Shown one piece after another: positions 1 through 11,508 of a stretch of DNA of 64,000 nt. Each line of letters opens with the position of its first letter. The stretch's first letter is position 1. The position numbers and the translations under genes are program-made. Below the pieces are notes generated by a model. It was given only the letters and a program-made list of their open reading frames with translations. It was not told the origin of the DNA and did no database searches. Source of the stretch: Orychophragmus violaceus (lineage: Eukaryota; Streptophyta; Magnoliopsida; Brassicales; Brassicaceae); contig CM058239.1 of the NCBI GenBank assembly GCA_030180135.1, positions 42,357,270-42,421,269 on the forward strand, written 5' to 3'.

Positions 1-1194
1 GTGTATTAAGGTCAATCACATAGATATGTGTTAGAGAACACATGATCGGACATGACCCGTTAATGAGAACTCTACAAGATGTTATATGAGTGTCATAAGA
101 GTTTCTCATTACGACTAAAGAGAGTAGTCCTTAGACCTGAGTCCATCATGTCCTCTCTTATATGGATTGGTTCGTCTTGACTTTGTCAAACGTCAGCCGT
201 AACGGGTGATCATAAAGACACTGATTAGGCGTATCATGAGATATAAAAGAGACATGGATGGAACAAGATGGGATTTGTACCTTCTATATAACAGGAGTTA
301 AATATCTCTGGGCCTATCGAAGATTTGATACTGGAAATGCGTGGCCGCGCTCAAACGAGGTGATTGTCAGTCGTTTGTTTTATCAGTACAAATCGGGATT
401 CGATAAACGTGATCTGGCTTAATAAGGATGACACAGTTCTTGCCTTATGCTAGATTGAGATATAGCTACAAAGGGATTAAAGGAATAGATGATTCCAGTA
501 CAAGTGGGAGATTGTTGGGAATGTCCTGAAATCTATTGTACTTGCTCTGAGTGAAAGTCGTATAGTCGAGATGAGACAATCACATAACACTAGGTAGTCA
601 TAACGCTTTGCTAGAAGCCACTTATGATCAATGAGTTTAGAACTCATTGCTAGTGTTATATGATCCTACAGGGTCACACACCTAAGCAAACTGGACGTCA
701 AAGACGAGGTTGATCATTAATGTAATGATCTAGTGAATGCATATTTGATATGCATTCGGTATCATAATTCTGGGGCCGTGTCGATCGACACAGAGAGTGT
801 CGGTCGACACAACTCGCGGATTAATCAGATTAATACGGTTTAATCGTTGGTTAATTCCGTTGTGGTTTAAGCCGACATATATAAGATGTATGGTCGACCT
901 AAACTCGTAGCTAACCTAATTCACAGCCACCAGAAAGAAAAACAAACCTCTCTAGAGATTAGATCTCTTACAGGCACTAGCATCCCTCCTGTTCAGTTTG
1001 TGTGCGTGTGGATACCAGTAGAGGCACAGCGTTTGAGGTGCTTCGTGATCTCGATTATCTGCAAATCTTCCGCTGCTAATCACCAGGTAATTATGAGATC
1101 CCATAGATTCAATTACATGAACCTTAGATTCTAGGCTCGGAATTCAGACTAGGGTTGCTAATCCTGATTAGAACTGCTAGAAATTCCTTCAACA
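1..1194 (+). mobile_element. 3' end of a Ty1/copia retrotransposon, plus orientation, cut by window edge
   Basis: Bases 1-500 read on the minus strand resemble the 3' untranslated zone next to the LTR of the minus-strand copia element at 1749-9059, so this is a relative in the opposite orientation. A polypurine tract (CAAGTGGGAGAT, 501-512) is followed at 513 by TGTTGGGA, the start of a 3' LTR that ends CTTCAACA at 1194. No reading frame of the element is in the window; gag-pol would lie left of base 1. It is clearly diverged from the 1749 copy by many substitutions and indels, so it belongs to a related subfamily or is an older insertion. The right flank is Tat-like element sequence. The expected target duplication GCGTG (1195-1199) cannot be tested because the left end is outside. 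Confidence 0.8.
513..1194 (+). repeat. 3' LTR of the truncated plus-strand copia element
   Basis: The LTR is about 682 bp, starts TGTTGGGA and ends TTCAACA (TG...CA with a short terminal inverted repeat). It sits directly after a polypurine tract and carries two copies of the GTGTCGATCGACAC/GTGTCGGTCGACAC palindrome at 779-813, which the related LTRs at 1749, 8357 and 61719 also have. The right boundary is the less certain one. Confidence 0.7.
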
Positions 1195-1748
1195 GCGTGT
1201 CCAAAACACGCAAGCCGGGCCCAGTTCCCGCACAAGGCTGATCGACAGGAAATAAGCCGAACCTAGTTTTCGCATAACTGTCCCGATCAGACCTTAAGGA
1301 TAAGCCGAACACTCCACTCGCCCCTTCTCCCTAACACCCAAATTAATCCCAGCATAACACTCATAACCAAACATGAGAATATTGTAAAAGTAAGTATGCA
1401 GAAAAGCAAAACTAAGTACGCGGAAAAGTCCTAGCAAATTCCATAAAAGAGCAAGGTGCGTATAGCACCGATCCGAGCATACAAAAATATAAAAAGAAAC
1501 AAGTTACAAAAATAAAACTAAGGAGCTTCAGAAGAACTCTTCTCAGCTTGACCATCCGTCGGATCCTCGGGCTGATCAGGGACACAATCCTCGGTTCTAC
1601 CCTCAGTCCCCTCAGCCAACCCTTCTGCTCGGAGGCCATCCGCCACTCCGGAAGTCACAACACCTTGGTTAAAACCATAAGGATCTGGGATAAACGCTAG
1701 CAAACTTTCCTCGCGACCATGATCCACTAGCGGAGTCATGAAAAAATC
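1195..1748. mobile_element. Tat-like LTR element, left remnant (continues at 9060)
   Basis: This stretch lies between two copia insertions and is continuous with 9060 onward once the 1749-9059 element is removed (the 5-bp duplication AAATC marks the break). On the minus strand it contains acidic, Pro/Glu-rich reading frames (about 1412-1740) that would form the C-terminal part of the coiled-coil ORF at 9129-11508. No other gene is visible. Confidence 0.55.
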
Positions 1749-2451
1749 TGTTGGATCTCCTAGGATCTAGGGTTTGATATATTGAATTTACCAACCTCGT
1801 TCTTACCTTGAACTGGCAGCGGAATTGGTGAACGAGATCAGTGAGCAACGCAGATGCCTTGCCTCTACCAGATACACACGCACACAAGCTGGAAACGGGA
1901 TGCTAGTGCCGGATCTGTGGGATCTAAGAGTTTCTGGTGTTTCTGCTTTTCTGTCAGAGAGAAGAGAAGACGGCTAGGGTTCAGGTCGACCATATAAGCC
2001 TTTATATATCGACCTGTAAATGACATCACAAACCGTCAGACAAATCCGACTCGGTTGCGTCATTAATCCGAAACATCAGTTTCGAAACCCGATATGCAAC
2101 GATCGACACACTTAATGTGTCGATCGACACACCTCCACGAAAAGCCTGCATCGATCGACACACTCATGCATCGATCGACACACACATTGTAAAACTCTAT
2201 GTAAATGTGTATCCAATACACATAATTATGATCATTACCATAATGATCATTCCCACTTTCATGCTTCCAGTTTGCTTAGGTGTGTGACCCTATAAGATCA
2301 TATAATACTGGCAGTAAGTCTACAACTTACAGACTGCAAGAGGCTTCTAGCAAAACATTGCAACCACCCAGTATTATACGAATGTCTGATCTCGACACAC
2401 AACTATCATCAGGAGTGAGTACAAGTGTGATTTCAGGACACTATCCCAACA
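1749..2451 (-). repeat. 3' LTR of the copia element
   Basis: This 703-bp LTR is nearly identical to 8357-9059. About five differences are visible (for example near 2235, 2297, 2317, 2369 and 2437). It carries four CGATCGACACA-type motifs between 2100 and 2185, one of them the perfect palindrome TGTGTCGATCGACACA. Confidence 0.95.
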
Positions 2452-2463
2452 ATCTCCCACTTG
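2452..2463 (-). other. Polypurine tract of the copia element
   Basis: On the minus strand this reads CAAGTGGGAGAT immediately before the 3' LTR. Plus-strand DNA synthesis starts here in copia elements. The same tract stands before the LTRs at 513, 58706 (mirrored) and 61719 (mirrored). Confidence 0.85.
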
Positions 2464-3273
2464 TACTTGAATCATCAATTCCTATAATCCTTTTGTCTCT
2501 GTATCTCGATTTGGCAAAAGGCAAGATTGGTGTCATCCTTATTAAGCCAACATCGTGTTTATCGAACTCCTGATCTCATACTGAACATTACAAACAACTG
2601 AACTACTGTTCGTTTGAGTGCGGCCACACATTCTCTCAGTATTCAATCTTCGATAGGCCCTGAGATATTTATCTCTCGTTATACAGGAGGGACAAATCCC
2701 ATCTTGTTCCATCCCTGTTTCAACGCACACTTCATGATATACTTGAACAGTGCCGTTATAGTCGCCAGTTACGGGTCGACGTTTGACAAAGTCAAAGTGT
2801 ACCAATTCATATGCAAGAAAGCATGATGAACTCAGGTCTAAGGACTATACTCTATAGTCGTAATGAGAACCTCTTATGACACAGATATAACTATCTTGTA
2901 GACTTCTCATTAGCGGGTCATGTCCGATCATATGTTCACTAACATATATCTATGTGACTGACTGCGATAAACATATCATTGGCTCCATGAAACTTAGCCA
3001 ACAGTCACCTCACAATCTAGTCTCTAACGGTTGTCAGTGTCCCAATTCTACAACCTTGACTAGGGACAAAACATAATTTATTAACTTATAGGGTTTCATG
3101 ATCAAGTCCTCAACTTGATGACTTATAATATGTCATAAACTTATTTTGGGACCATTATTTAGATCACAATAAATAATGCTGAAATCAAATTTCATTAAAC
3201 ACTTCTAAAAGAATGTTTACAAGAGCATCTTATTATAACTAAAATAAAACTAAAACTCCCACTAGAATCAAGA

Positions 3274-6200
3274 TTACATCTTAAGATCTCTAATGCCTAC
3301 AGCAGTCGTATGACTCTCATGCTTAGGCCTTGGGAGTGACTTAGTTAGAGGATCAGCGACATTCTCGTCTGTCGGAACTCGGTTGATCTTCACATCACCT
3401 CTATTGACGATATCTCGAATCAGGTGATATCTCCTTTCCACGTGTTTGGACTTCTGGTGTGACCTTGGTTCTTTTGCCTGAGCAATGGCTCCGTTGTTAT
3501 CGCAAAACAAAGCCACTGGCTCCAAGATACTAGGAACCACACCAAGTTCAGTCATGAACTTCTTGATCCAAACAGCTTCCTTTGCCGCTTCTGAAGCAGC
3601 AACATATTCAACTTCCGTTGTGGAATCAGCTACGGTATTCTGCTTAGAGCTCTTCCAGCTCACTGCACCGCCATTTAGACAGAAGACATATCCATATTGT
3701 GATCGGAAATCGTCTCTGTCTGTCTAAAAACTCGCATCGGTGAATCCATTCACCACAAGTTCTTCACTTCCTCCATACATAAGGAATTTATCCTTAGTAT
3801 GTCTCAAATACTTGAGAATATTCTTGACAGCTGTCCAGTGAACTTCACCTGGATCAGATTGGTATCTACTCGTCATGCATAACGCGTAAGCTACATCTGG
3901 ATGGGTGCAGAGCATGGCATACATAATAGATCCTATTGCAGAAGCATAAGGAATCCTATTCATGCGTTCTCGCTCAGCATGTGTCGCCGGACACTGCTTC
4001 TTGATGAGACTGGTGCCATGAGACATCGGTATGAAGCCCTTCTTGGAATCATGCATCCTGAATCTGTGCAGTACCTTATCAATATAAGTGTCCTGGCACA
4101 ATCCAATCAGCCTGTTCATTCTATCTCTGTAGATTCTGATTCCAAGAATGTACGCGGCTTCTCCCATGTCTTTCATGGAAAAACAACTTCCGAGCCAAGT
4201 CTTGACAGACTGAAGCAACGGAACGTCATTACCGAGGAGGAGTATGTCATCGACATACAGTACAAGAAACGCAATTTTGCTCCCAGTAGTCTTCTTGTAA
4301 ACACATGGTTCCTCTTCGTTCTTGATGAAACCAAATTGTTTAACTGATTCATCAAAACGAAGATTCCAACTCTGTGATGCTTGCTTCAATCCATAAATAG
4401 ATTTATGAAGCTTGCATACCTTCCCAGCGCTCTTAGGATCGACAAAACCTTCAGGCTGTGTCATATACACATCCTCTTCCAGAATACCATTCAGGAATGC
4501 GGTTTTGACATCCATTTGCCAAATCTCATAATCATAATGAGCGGCAATTGCTAGAAGAATCCGAATGGATTTAAGCATAGCGACTGGGGAATAGGTTTCA
4601 TCATAGTCAATACCATGAATTTGCTTGAAACCTTTAGCCACCAACCTCGCTTTGTAAATCTGTACATTGCCATCCACGTCAATCTTCTTCTTGAATATCC
4701 ATTTACACTCAATGGCTTTTGCACCATTAGGTAAATCGACCAAGGACCATACTTGGTTTTCTGACATGGATCCCATTTCGGACTTAGAGGCTCCAAGCTA
4801 TTTTTCGGAGTCCGGGCCCATCATTGCTTCCGCGAAGGTCGCTGGTTCGTCACTTTCAATGATCATCAGATCATTTGAATCGGTCACGAGAAATCCATAG
4901 TATCTCTCGGGTTCGTGACGGATCCTTCCGGATCTGCGAACTTCAGGCTCCACAGGCGCCGGTTCCACAAAACTTTGTGGATCCAACTGCTGCTCTTCCT
5001 TAGCAGGTTGAGCAGTCTCCTGTGCATCTCGAATTTCTTCAAGATGTACTTTACTCCCACTGTTTTTCTTAGAGAGTAACTCCCTCTCAAGAAAAGAACA
5101 GTCCCGAACAACAAATACTTTGTTCTCAGATTGGTTGTAAAAGTAGTATGCCTTGGTTTCCCTAGGATAACCAACGAAGTAGCATTTATCTGATTTGGGT
5201 GTAAGCTTGTCAGAGATTAAACGTTTTACATAAGCTTCACAACCCCAAATCCTCAGGAAAGACAGACTAGGAACATTCCCAGTCCACAGTTCATGTGGTG
5301 TCTTTTCCACTGATTTAGATGGTACCCTATTTAGTGTAAACGCAGACGTTTCTAGAGCGTATCCCCAAAAGGATATTGGAAGATTTGAATGACTCATCAT
5401 AGACCGAACCATATCCAATAAGGTTTGATTCCTCCTCTCCGACACTCCATTCCATTGGGGTGTTCCAGGAGGAGTGAGTTGTGAAATAATTCCACACTCG
5501 CTCAGATAGTCACTGAATTATTGGCTCAAGTATTCTCCTCCGCGAACCGATCGCAGAACTTTGATACTTTTGCCAAGTTGATTCTGTACTTCATTCTTGA
5601 ATTCCTTGAATCTATCAAAGGATTCTGACTTGTGTCTCATCAAATAGACATAGCCATACCTATTGAAATCATCAGTAAAGGTAATGAAGTACTTGTAATT
5701 TCCTCTGGCAACAGTACTCATCGGCCCACATACATCAGTATGAACAAGGCCCAATAAGTCACTGGCCCTTTCATTTGGTTTGTTGAAAGGGGCTCTAGCC
5801 ATTTTGCCTATCAAACAAGATTCACATTTCTCACATGATTCAAAATCAAATGAGCCCAGAAGCCCATTTCTATGGAGCCTTTGGATTCGTTTCTCATTTA
5901 TGTGGCCCAAACCACAATGCTATAAGAAAGTTGGGTTTTCGTCATTGGACTTAAACCGCTTTGTATTTATGTTAAAGACAGGCATTTCTTGGTTTAAAAC
6001 ATATAACCCATTATCTAATGGGGCGCTACCATAAAACGTACCATCACGATTAAAAGAACAAACTTTATTCTTAACAGCAAAATCAAAACCTTCCAAATCC
6101 AAAACGGAAACTGAAATTATGTTTCTGCTTATCGCAGGTACAAAGTAGCAATTATTTAAAATTAAAACCATGCTTGATGGTAAGGACAACTCGTAGGTGC

Positions 6201-7238
6201 CTACGGCCAGTGCAGCAACCTTAGCTCCATTCACGACCCATAGCTCCACTTGTCCTTTCTTCAGCGTCCTACTGTTTCTTAGTGCCTGCACATCAGTGCA
6301 AATATGAGCACCGCAGCCGGTATCCAATACCCACGAAGTAGAACTAGAAGACATAACATTAAGTTCGATAACATAAATACCTGAGTCAGACGCATCATAC
6401 GTCTTCTTCAGCTTCTTGTAATCTTCCATGAACTTCTTGCAGTCTCTCTTCCAATGCCCTAACTGCTTGCAGTAGTTGCATTTATCCTCAGGAGAAGGCC
6501 CGGATTTGGGCTTCGGCTTGGGCTTGTACTGACTTTCAGTCTAGACAACTTGGGCCTTTCCCTTATCCTTCTTAGGTTTCTTAAACCTTTTACCCCTTGT
6601 ACCATCAGTACACTAGGAGTTGCCTTCTTGAGATTCGGCTCTGCTGTCTTCAGCATGCCGTGCAACTCAGTCAATGTCTTAGTCATGTTTTGCATGTTGT
6701 AGTTCATGATGAACTGATCAAAACACGACGGCAAAGACTGCAGAATCATGTCAGTGGCTAGCTCCTGGCTAATAGCACAGTCCAGTTTCCCCAGGTTATC
6801 AATGTAACCCATCATTTTAAGGACATGAGGACTTACTGGACTGTCCTTAGCCAGCTTGCAATCCATGAGAGATTTAACCGTCTGGTATCTCTCTGTGCGA
6901 GCTTGCTCCTGAAACAAAGCTTTCAGGCTGTTAATCATCTCAATGGGTGACATCACGTTCTCATATTTCTTCTGCAGCTCAGAGTTCATAGTCACCAGCA
7001 TTAGACAATTAACATCTTTGACATCAGCTGAATGCTTATCCCAAGCATTCTTTTCTGTCTGCGGGGCATTGGAACGTGGCCTCTCGGTGAGAACTCTTTC
7101 AAGGACATATTCCTTGTTCTCCTGCCTGAGAACTATTCTCAGGTTCCGATACCATTCCAAGAAATTAGATCCATTTAACTTGTCCTTCTCAAGGACGGAT
7201 CTTAGTGAGAAAGTGTTGATGTGATTTGAGACAGACAT
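3274..7238 (-). pseudogene. copia gag-pol polyprotein, broken by stops and a frameshift
   Basis: The minus-strand reading has the copia order. Gag (UBN2-type, from MSVSNHINTF at 7238) is followed by a CCHC zinc knuckle (CNYC...GHWKRDC near 6470), then a protease with the DTGC motif (near 6330). Integrase follows, with the HTDVCGP and RSVRGGEY segments, then RT with LYVDD (near 4240) and RNase H ending at 3274. Breaks: a frame change near 6600 between gag and the zinc knuckle; in-frame stops near 5917 (after ENPTFL), 5517 (after EYLSQ), 4797 (after GPDSEK) and 3723 (after TDASF). The second copy of the family (63251-64000) reads Gln at the last of these, which shows a C-to-T change here. In the integrase segment the second catalytic Asp context is RSVRGGEY instead of the usual RSDNGGEY. 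The copy is therefore dead, although its cis signals are complete. Confidence 0.93.
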
Positions 7239-7860
7239 AGCTGTAATTCAAAAGAGGTAGATTTTAGTTATAATGCTCAAGAAATGAGAATTCTTATCTA
7301 ATAAGAAAACTCGTATTGTATTCAAAACTATGTTTCCTCGGATGAATACAATGAGCCAAGATCCTCAGATTACTAAAATTCGAGTGGGTGACTCGCCGTT
7401 ACTCAAACTTTAGCTATCTAGGTAAGCAAATCATTGCTAATTGTACTCAGTACAACTCTTGGTCGTGGATAAGACAAACTATGTCCAATCCACTCTGATG
7501 TCTCTGGGCCCAGAACTTCTGACAGCCCAGTCAAGTAAAACCAATCCATTTTCTGTCTTGTGATCACTGACAGTTGCACTGCAAGTCTGTCAATGATCAC
7601 CTGCCGTACTCACGTTGCAGTGGATACCGAGGACTCCAAGATTATCCAACAAACGACACGAGTCTTGACAGTAGACAAGATCGGGCAAGACATCAAGATC
7701 ACTTGATATTTAGTTGAGGAAAGGAACTATTTTATCTTGATGTATATCCAATACACATCCAAGAAGTTATTAATTCAATTAAAACATTTAGTTTTATTAA
7801 GTTAAGGTTCATTTTGATTTGGTATTCGCAACTAGAAGTCCAACCCCTGAGTCTGCGAGT
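7239..7860 (-). other. copia 5' leader, gag-proximal part, no gene
   Basis: This untranslated leader lies between the palindrome array and the gag start on the minus strand. Only short chance frames are present and no conserved coding content is visible. Confidence 0.6.
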
Positions 7861-8205
7861 TGTGTGTCGATCGACACATCCTTTGCATCGATCGACACAT
7901 CTTAACCACAATCAAATTGGTTTCCGGTTCAATCCAATCCAACCGAAACCAACCAACTGAATCGATCGATGCACCCAGTGCGTCGATCGATACAGTGCGA
8001 GTTTTCGCGGTGCATCGATCGACACAAGCTTAGTGTCGATCGACGCTATGCGAACAACCCTAAAGATTTTTACGAGTTTTCGCTCTGTGTCGATCGACGC
8101 ACGCTTTGAACCGATCGACACGCTGCGACAAACCCTAAAATTATTTACGTGTTTTCGCTCTGCATCGATCGACACACGCTTTGTGTCGATCGACACACTG
8201 CGAGA
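7861..8205 (-). repeat. Array of CGATCGA palindromes in the copia leader
   Basis: Ten copies of a motif centred on CGATCGA occur in about 345 bp. The best form is the perfect 16-bp palindrome TGTGTCGATCGACACA (for example 7863-7878 and 8181-8196). They alternate with short GCGAGTTTTCGC / AAACCCTAAA stretches. The array lies between the primer-binding site and gag, where packaging or dimerisation signals lie in LTR elements. The same motif occurs four times in each LTR. The function is unknown. Confidence 0.85.
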
Positions 8206-8343
8206 ACACAGGTATCAAATTTTCAACAAATGCTTTAATCCGAGATTAACACTTGAAAACACGATTTTCACAGGCAATAATCAATTCAACAAACTCAGTT
8301 TTCGAATTAATTGCATCAGATTCAATAGCTAAACCCTAACAAC

Positions 8344-8355
8344 GCTCTGATACCA
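8344..8355 (-). other. Primer-binding site, initiator tRNA-Met
   Basis: The minus strand reads TGGTATCAGAGC one base inside the 5' LTR. This is the canonical plant copia primer-binding site, complementary to the 3' end of tRNA-iMet. Confidence 0.93.
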
Positions 8356-8356
8356 C

Positions 8357-9059
8357 TGTTGGATCTCCTAGGATCTAGGGTTTGATATATTGAATTTACC
8401 AACCTCGTTCTTACCTTGAACTGGCAGCGGAATTGGTGAACGAGATCAGTGAGCAACGCAGATGCCTTGCCTCTACCAGATACACACGCACACAAGCTGG
8501 AAACGGGATGCTAGTGCCGGATCTGTGGGATCTAAGAGTTTCTGGTGTTTCTGCTTTTCTGTCAGAGAGAAGAGAAGACGGCTAGGGTTCAGGTCGACCA
8601 TATAAGCCTTTATATATCGACCTGTAAATGACATCACAAACCGTCAGACAAATCCGACTCGGTTGCGTCATTAATCCGAAACATCAGTTTCGAAACCCGA
8701 TATGCAACGATCGACACACTTAATGTGTCGATCGACACACCTCCACGAAAAGCCTGCATCGATCGACACACTCATGCATCGATCGACACACACATTGTAA
8801 AACTCTATGTAAATGTGTATCCAATACACATAAGTATGATCATTACCATAATGATCATTCCCACTTTCATGCTTCCAGTTTGCTTAGGTGTGTGACCCTA
8901 TAGGATCATATAATACTGGCACTAAGTCTACAACTTACAGACTGCAAGAGGCTTCTAGCAAAACATTGCAACCGCCCAGTATTATACGAATGTCTGATCT
9001 CGACACACAACTATCATCAGGAGTGAGTACAAGTGTGATTTCAGAACACTATCCCAACA
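8357..9059 (-). repeat. 5' LTR of the copia element
   Basis: This 703-bp LTR runs TGTTGG...CCCAACA and would hold the element's promoter on the minus strand. It is followed by the target duplication AAATC at 9060-9064. Confidence 0.95.
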
Positions 9060-9128
9060 AAATCCCCTTCACTCAAGTCCTTAAACTGGACCTCAAGAAG
9101 CTCGCGCTTGAGGTTGACCACATCAGTA

Positions 9129-10322
9129 TCAGCCATCCTTGACAAGAATCTTCAGCATCAAGGCAACCGCGGCAGCCTGGTTAATCTTTACATGTTGCCT
9201 CTTCCCGAGAGCTTCCTCCTCCCTTGCCTGCTTGATCTTCAACAGCCGAGCTTGGGCCTTCCCGAACATTCGATCCCTCTCCTTGAGAACCTCATGATTG
9301 CGAGACGCCTTCAAACGAGCACACTCAGCGTTCAGCTTATCCTCCAGCTAGGTCGCACGCTTGGCCAGATGATCAGCCTCACCCTGAGCGTTGGAGCAGT
9401 TTGCAAGACATTCTCTGTTCTCGGCATCCAGTCGAGCGTTCTCAGCAACAAGCTCTTCTACCTTCTTCTCCAACATGGCGACCTTGTCTTCCTCGGCCTT
9501 AAGGGAGGATCGAAGCTCCTCTACGGTCTTCAGTTGCTCTCGAAAACCCTCGAGCTCGGTAACAGCCCTCTGGGCTTTGATAAGGACCACTTCAACTCCT
9601 TGATCTTGTTCCTGCACGCGACCGTTCCCTCTCATAATGCTCAAAGAGCATATTATAGTTGAAGAACCATTAAAGAAAAAAAAGGTCAGAAACATAAAAC
9701 CCATGTTCAACGAACGCATATATCAGAAGAAAACTCACCCGAGCAAAGTCAGCCGCAACCTGCTTATGGAACTCATGTATAAAAGAGTCATTGACCAAAG
9801 GAAGTTCCCTCGGTGGAGTATCCATAAATTCACGGAACAGATTCGCACAGGCCGTCCCGTTAAGAACGATCGATCTTTCCCTATTATACTCAAAAGTTAA
9901 TGAATTGTCGGGTTCAACCGCCTCGGGAAGAGATCCAGCAACCTCATTATCAGCTTCAGTTTGATCGACAAGGCATCCTCGACCTCAAGTCAATCAGCAG
10001 AATTTGCAACCTCCCGAACATCAGCATATTCGGTAACATCGACCTCGACCCGATCAGTCAAAGCCTCATCTACACTCTCTACGATAGCATCAGAGGCTAT
10101 CCACTTCTTCTTCTTTCTCTTAAGGGGCGGAACCTCAGAAGCATCCTCGGCCTCCTGATGTTGGGCCTCCACCTGAGCCCCTACCACCTCGGTAGCTGTC
10201 GCATCATAATGCTGCGACCTCTTTTTCTTCTTCTTCTTCTTCTTCTTCTTCTTCTTCTTCTTCTTCTTCTTCTTCTTCTTCTTCTTCTTCTTCTTCTTCT
10301 TCTTCTTCTTCTTCTTCTTCTT

Positions 10323-10353
<31 letters not shown>

Positions 10354-11508
10354 TTCTTCTGAGAATCGGCCTCGTCAACCGCCTCGCTCAATTCACGATT
10401 CCGATGGCTCTCTGGAGGAAGCTGACTGAGCGAACCCTCCTGATCAGAACGTCGATTGGCAGCATTGATTTGCTCCTCATTAAGATTCTCCCCGACATAA
10501 TCGACAACCTCTATGTCGATTCGACCCATGTTTTTCTTCGCCAGACTTCTCTTTTGATACTGGCGAGCCGGCTCGTTGTTCAATTCGACCAGAGACTCGA
10601 CCGAACGAAGTCTACAACCTGTAAAAAAGAATCTCGATCAAGATAACGACTAAATCAGAATACGTACCAAGGGAAGGTAAGGAATACATTCGCCAAGACG
10701 CTCAATAGCTCTTCTTACTCGTTCGACTCGCTCTTCTTACTTAAACGGTTTCCCGATGACAACCTTAAGACCGTTTCGGACTCTCATACTGACATAGCGA
10801 GTCCCCACGGTCATACTGCTCGTGGATATCAACGAAATTTCCTCGAAAAATCAAAGACTCGTGTCGACACCACATTCGGCGGCCAAAATCATAAAGCCGG
10901 CAGGTTCTGAATCGCCGCAGGATAGAGCTGAAAGAACGCAATTCTCCTATCCTCGTAATAGGCGATAAGCAACTTCGGCAAAGGGAATCACTGGTGAATA
11001 TCCCTGAATCAGAAATTGTACATGCATATCCACCCCTTCGGACAATGCTAGGGCCTTTCGTTCAGCTCGGGTTTGCAGAACAGGACGTGGAAGAACAGTT
11101 GCTCACGACCCACTTCAGATCATTATCGGTGCACTTTGTTTGCAGAAAAGGACGCGTAGGACGAGTCTTCTTCGCCCATTCAGGATCACCCGAAGCCTGT
11201 TTTCCTTTCTTATTCCGAGCCTTTTTAGGTATGCTCGGGACTGGCGGAAGAGAAGGGAGCATCCCCTGATCGTGGAGATATACTTCCTCTTCTTTCACTG
11301 GAACAAGCGTCTAGGATGTCGCCTCGCCGTCGTCGTCCATATCTATGAGATACGGAACCTGGATACTCGGAAAACGATCTGAAGTTGGGATTGAACGACC
11401 TTGATCGCTTTGCGAGCTCGGACAAACTATTTCCGTCCACTCCGAGCTTGCCGCAAAGTCAGATTGCCCAACAGACGAGTTGGACTGATCGGAATTCCCC
11501 TTCAACAA
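9129..11508 (-). pseudogene. Antisense coiled-coil ORF of the Tat-like element (interrupted)
   Basis: The minus-strand frames form a spliced gene read from about 11508. There is an acidic N-terminal part (11508-11311), a basic/Pro-rich segment (11298-11062), a stretch with several stops (about 11060-10680), and an exon from about 10618 to 9990 with an N-terminal linker, a long poly-Lys tract and an acidic tail. Further segments (9660-9348, 9314-9129) give a heptad-rich coiled coil (Leu-Glu-Glu-Leu-type repeats, TVEELRSSL, MLEKKVEELVAENARL). A clear intron lies at 10672-10619 (GTACGT...TTTTTTACAG on the minus strand). The copia insertion at 1749-9059 cuts off the C-terminal part (1412-1740). 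It resembles plant proteins annotated as 'putative plant transposon protein'. The function is unknown. Confidence 0.5.
10224..10350 (+). repeat. (TTC)n microsatellite, about 42 units
   Basis: This is an uninterrupted TTC run on the plus strand (GAA on the minus strand). In the antisense ORF frame it is read as AAG codons, giving roughly 45 consecutive lysines. Other frames give poly-Arg or poly-Leu artefacts. Confidence 0.95.

Larger units (their letters stand above)
1749..9059 (-). mobile_element. Complete Ty1/copia LTR retrotransposon (7.31 kb)
   Basis: Two 703-bp LTRs (1749-2451 and 8357-9059) begin TGTTGG and end CCCAACA. The element is flanked by an exact 5-bp target duplication AAATC (1744-1748 and 9060-9064). 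Inside the 5' LTR (the right one, as the element reads leftward) is a primer-binding site matching initiator tRNA-Met (8344-8355). Next to the 3' LTR is the polypurine tract (2452-2463). The internal region carries gag, protease, integrase, RT and RNase H on the minus strand in copia order. By eye the LTRs differ at about 5 of 703 positions, so the insertion is recent. The coding region nevertheless has a frameshift and at least four in-frame stops, so this copy cannot make its own polyprotein. It is inserted in the antisense ORF of the Tat-like element. Confidence 0.95.

Noticed and set aside
7912..8332. Open frames on both strands encoding SIDT-type repeats
   Set aside because: They are translations of the palindromic CGATCGACACA array, which reads similarly on both strands. 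They lie in the untranslated leader before gag.
10181..10378. Poly-Arg and poly-Leu frames
   Set aside because: Alternative frames of the (TTC)n microsatellite, not genes.
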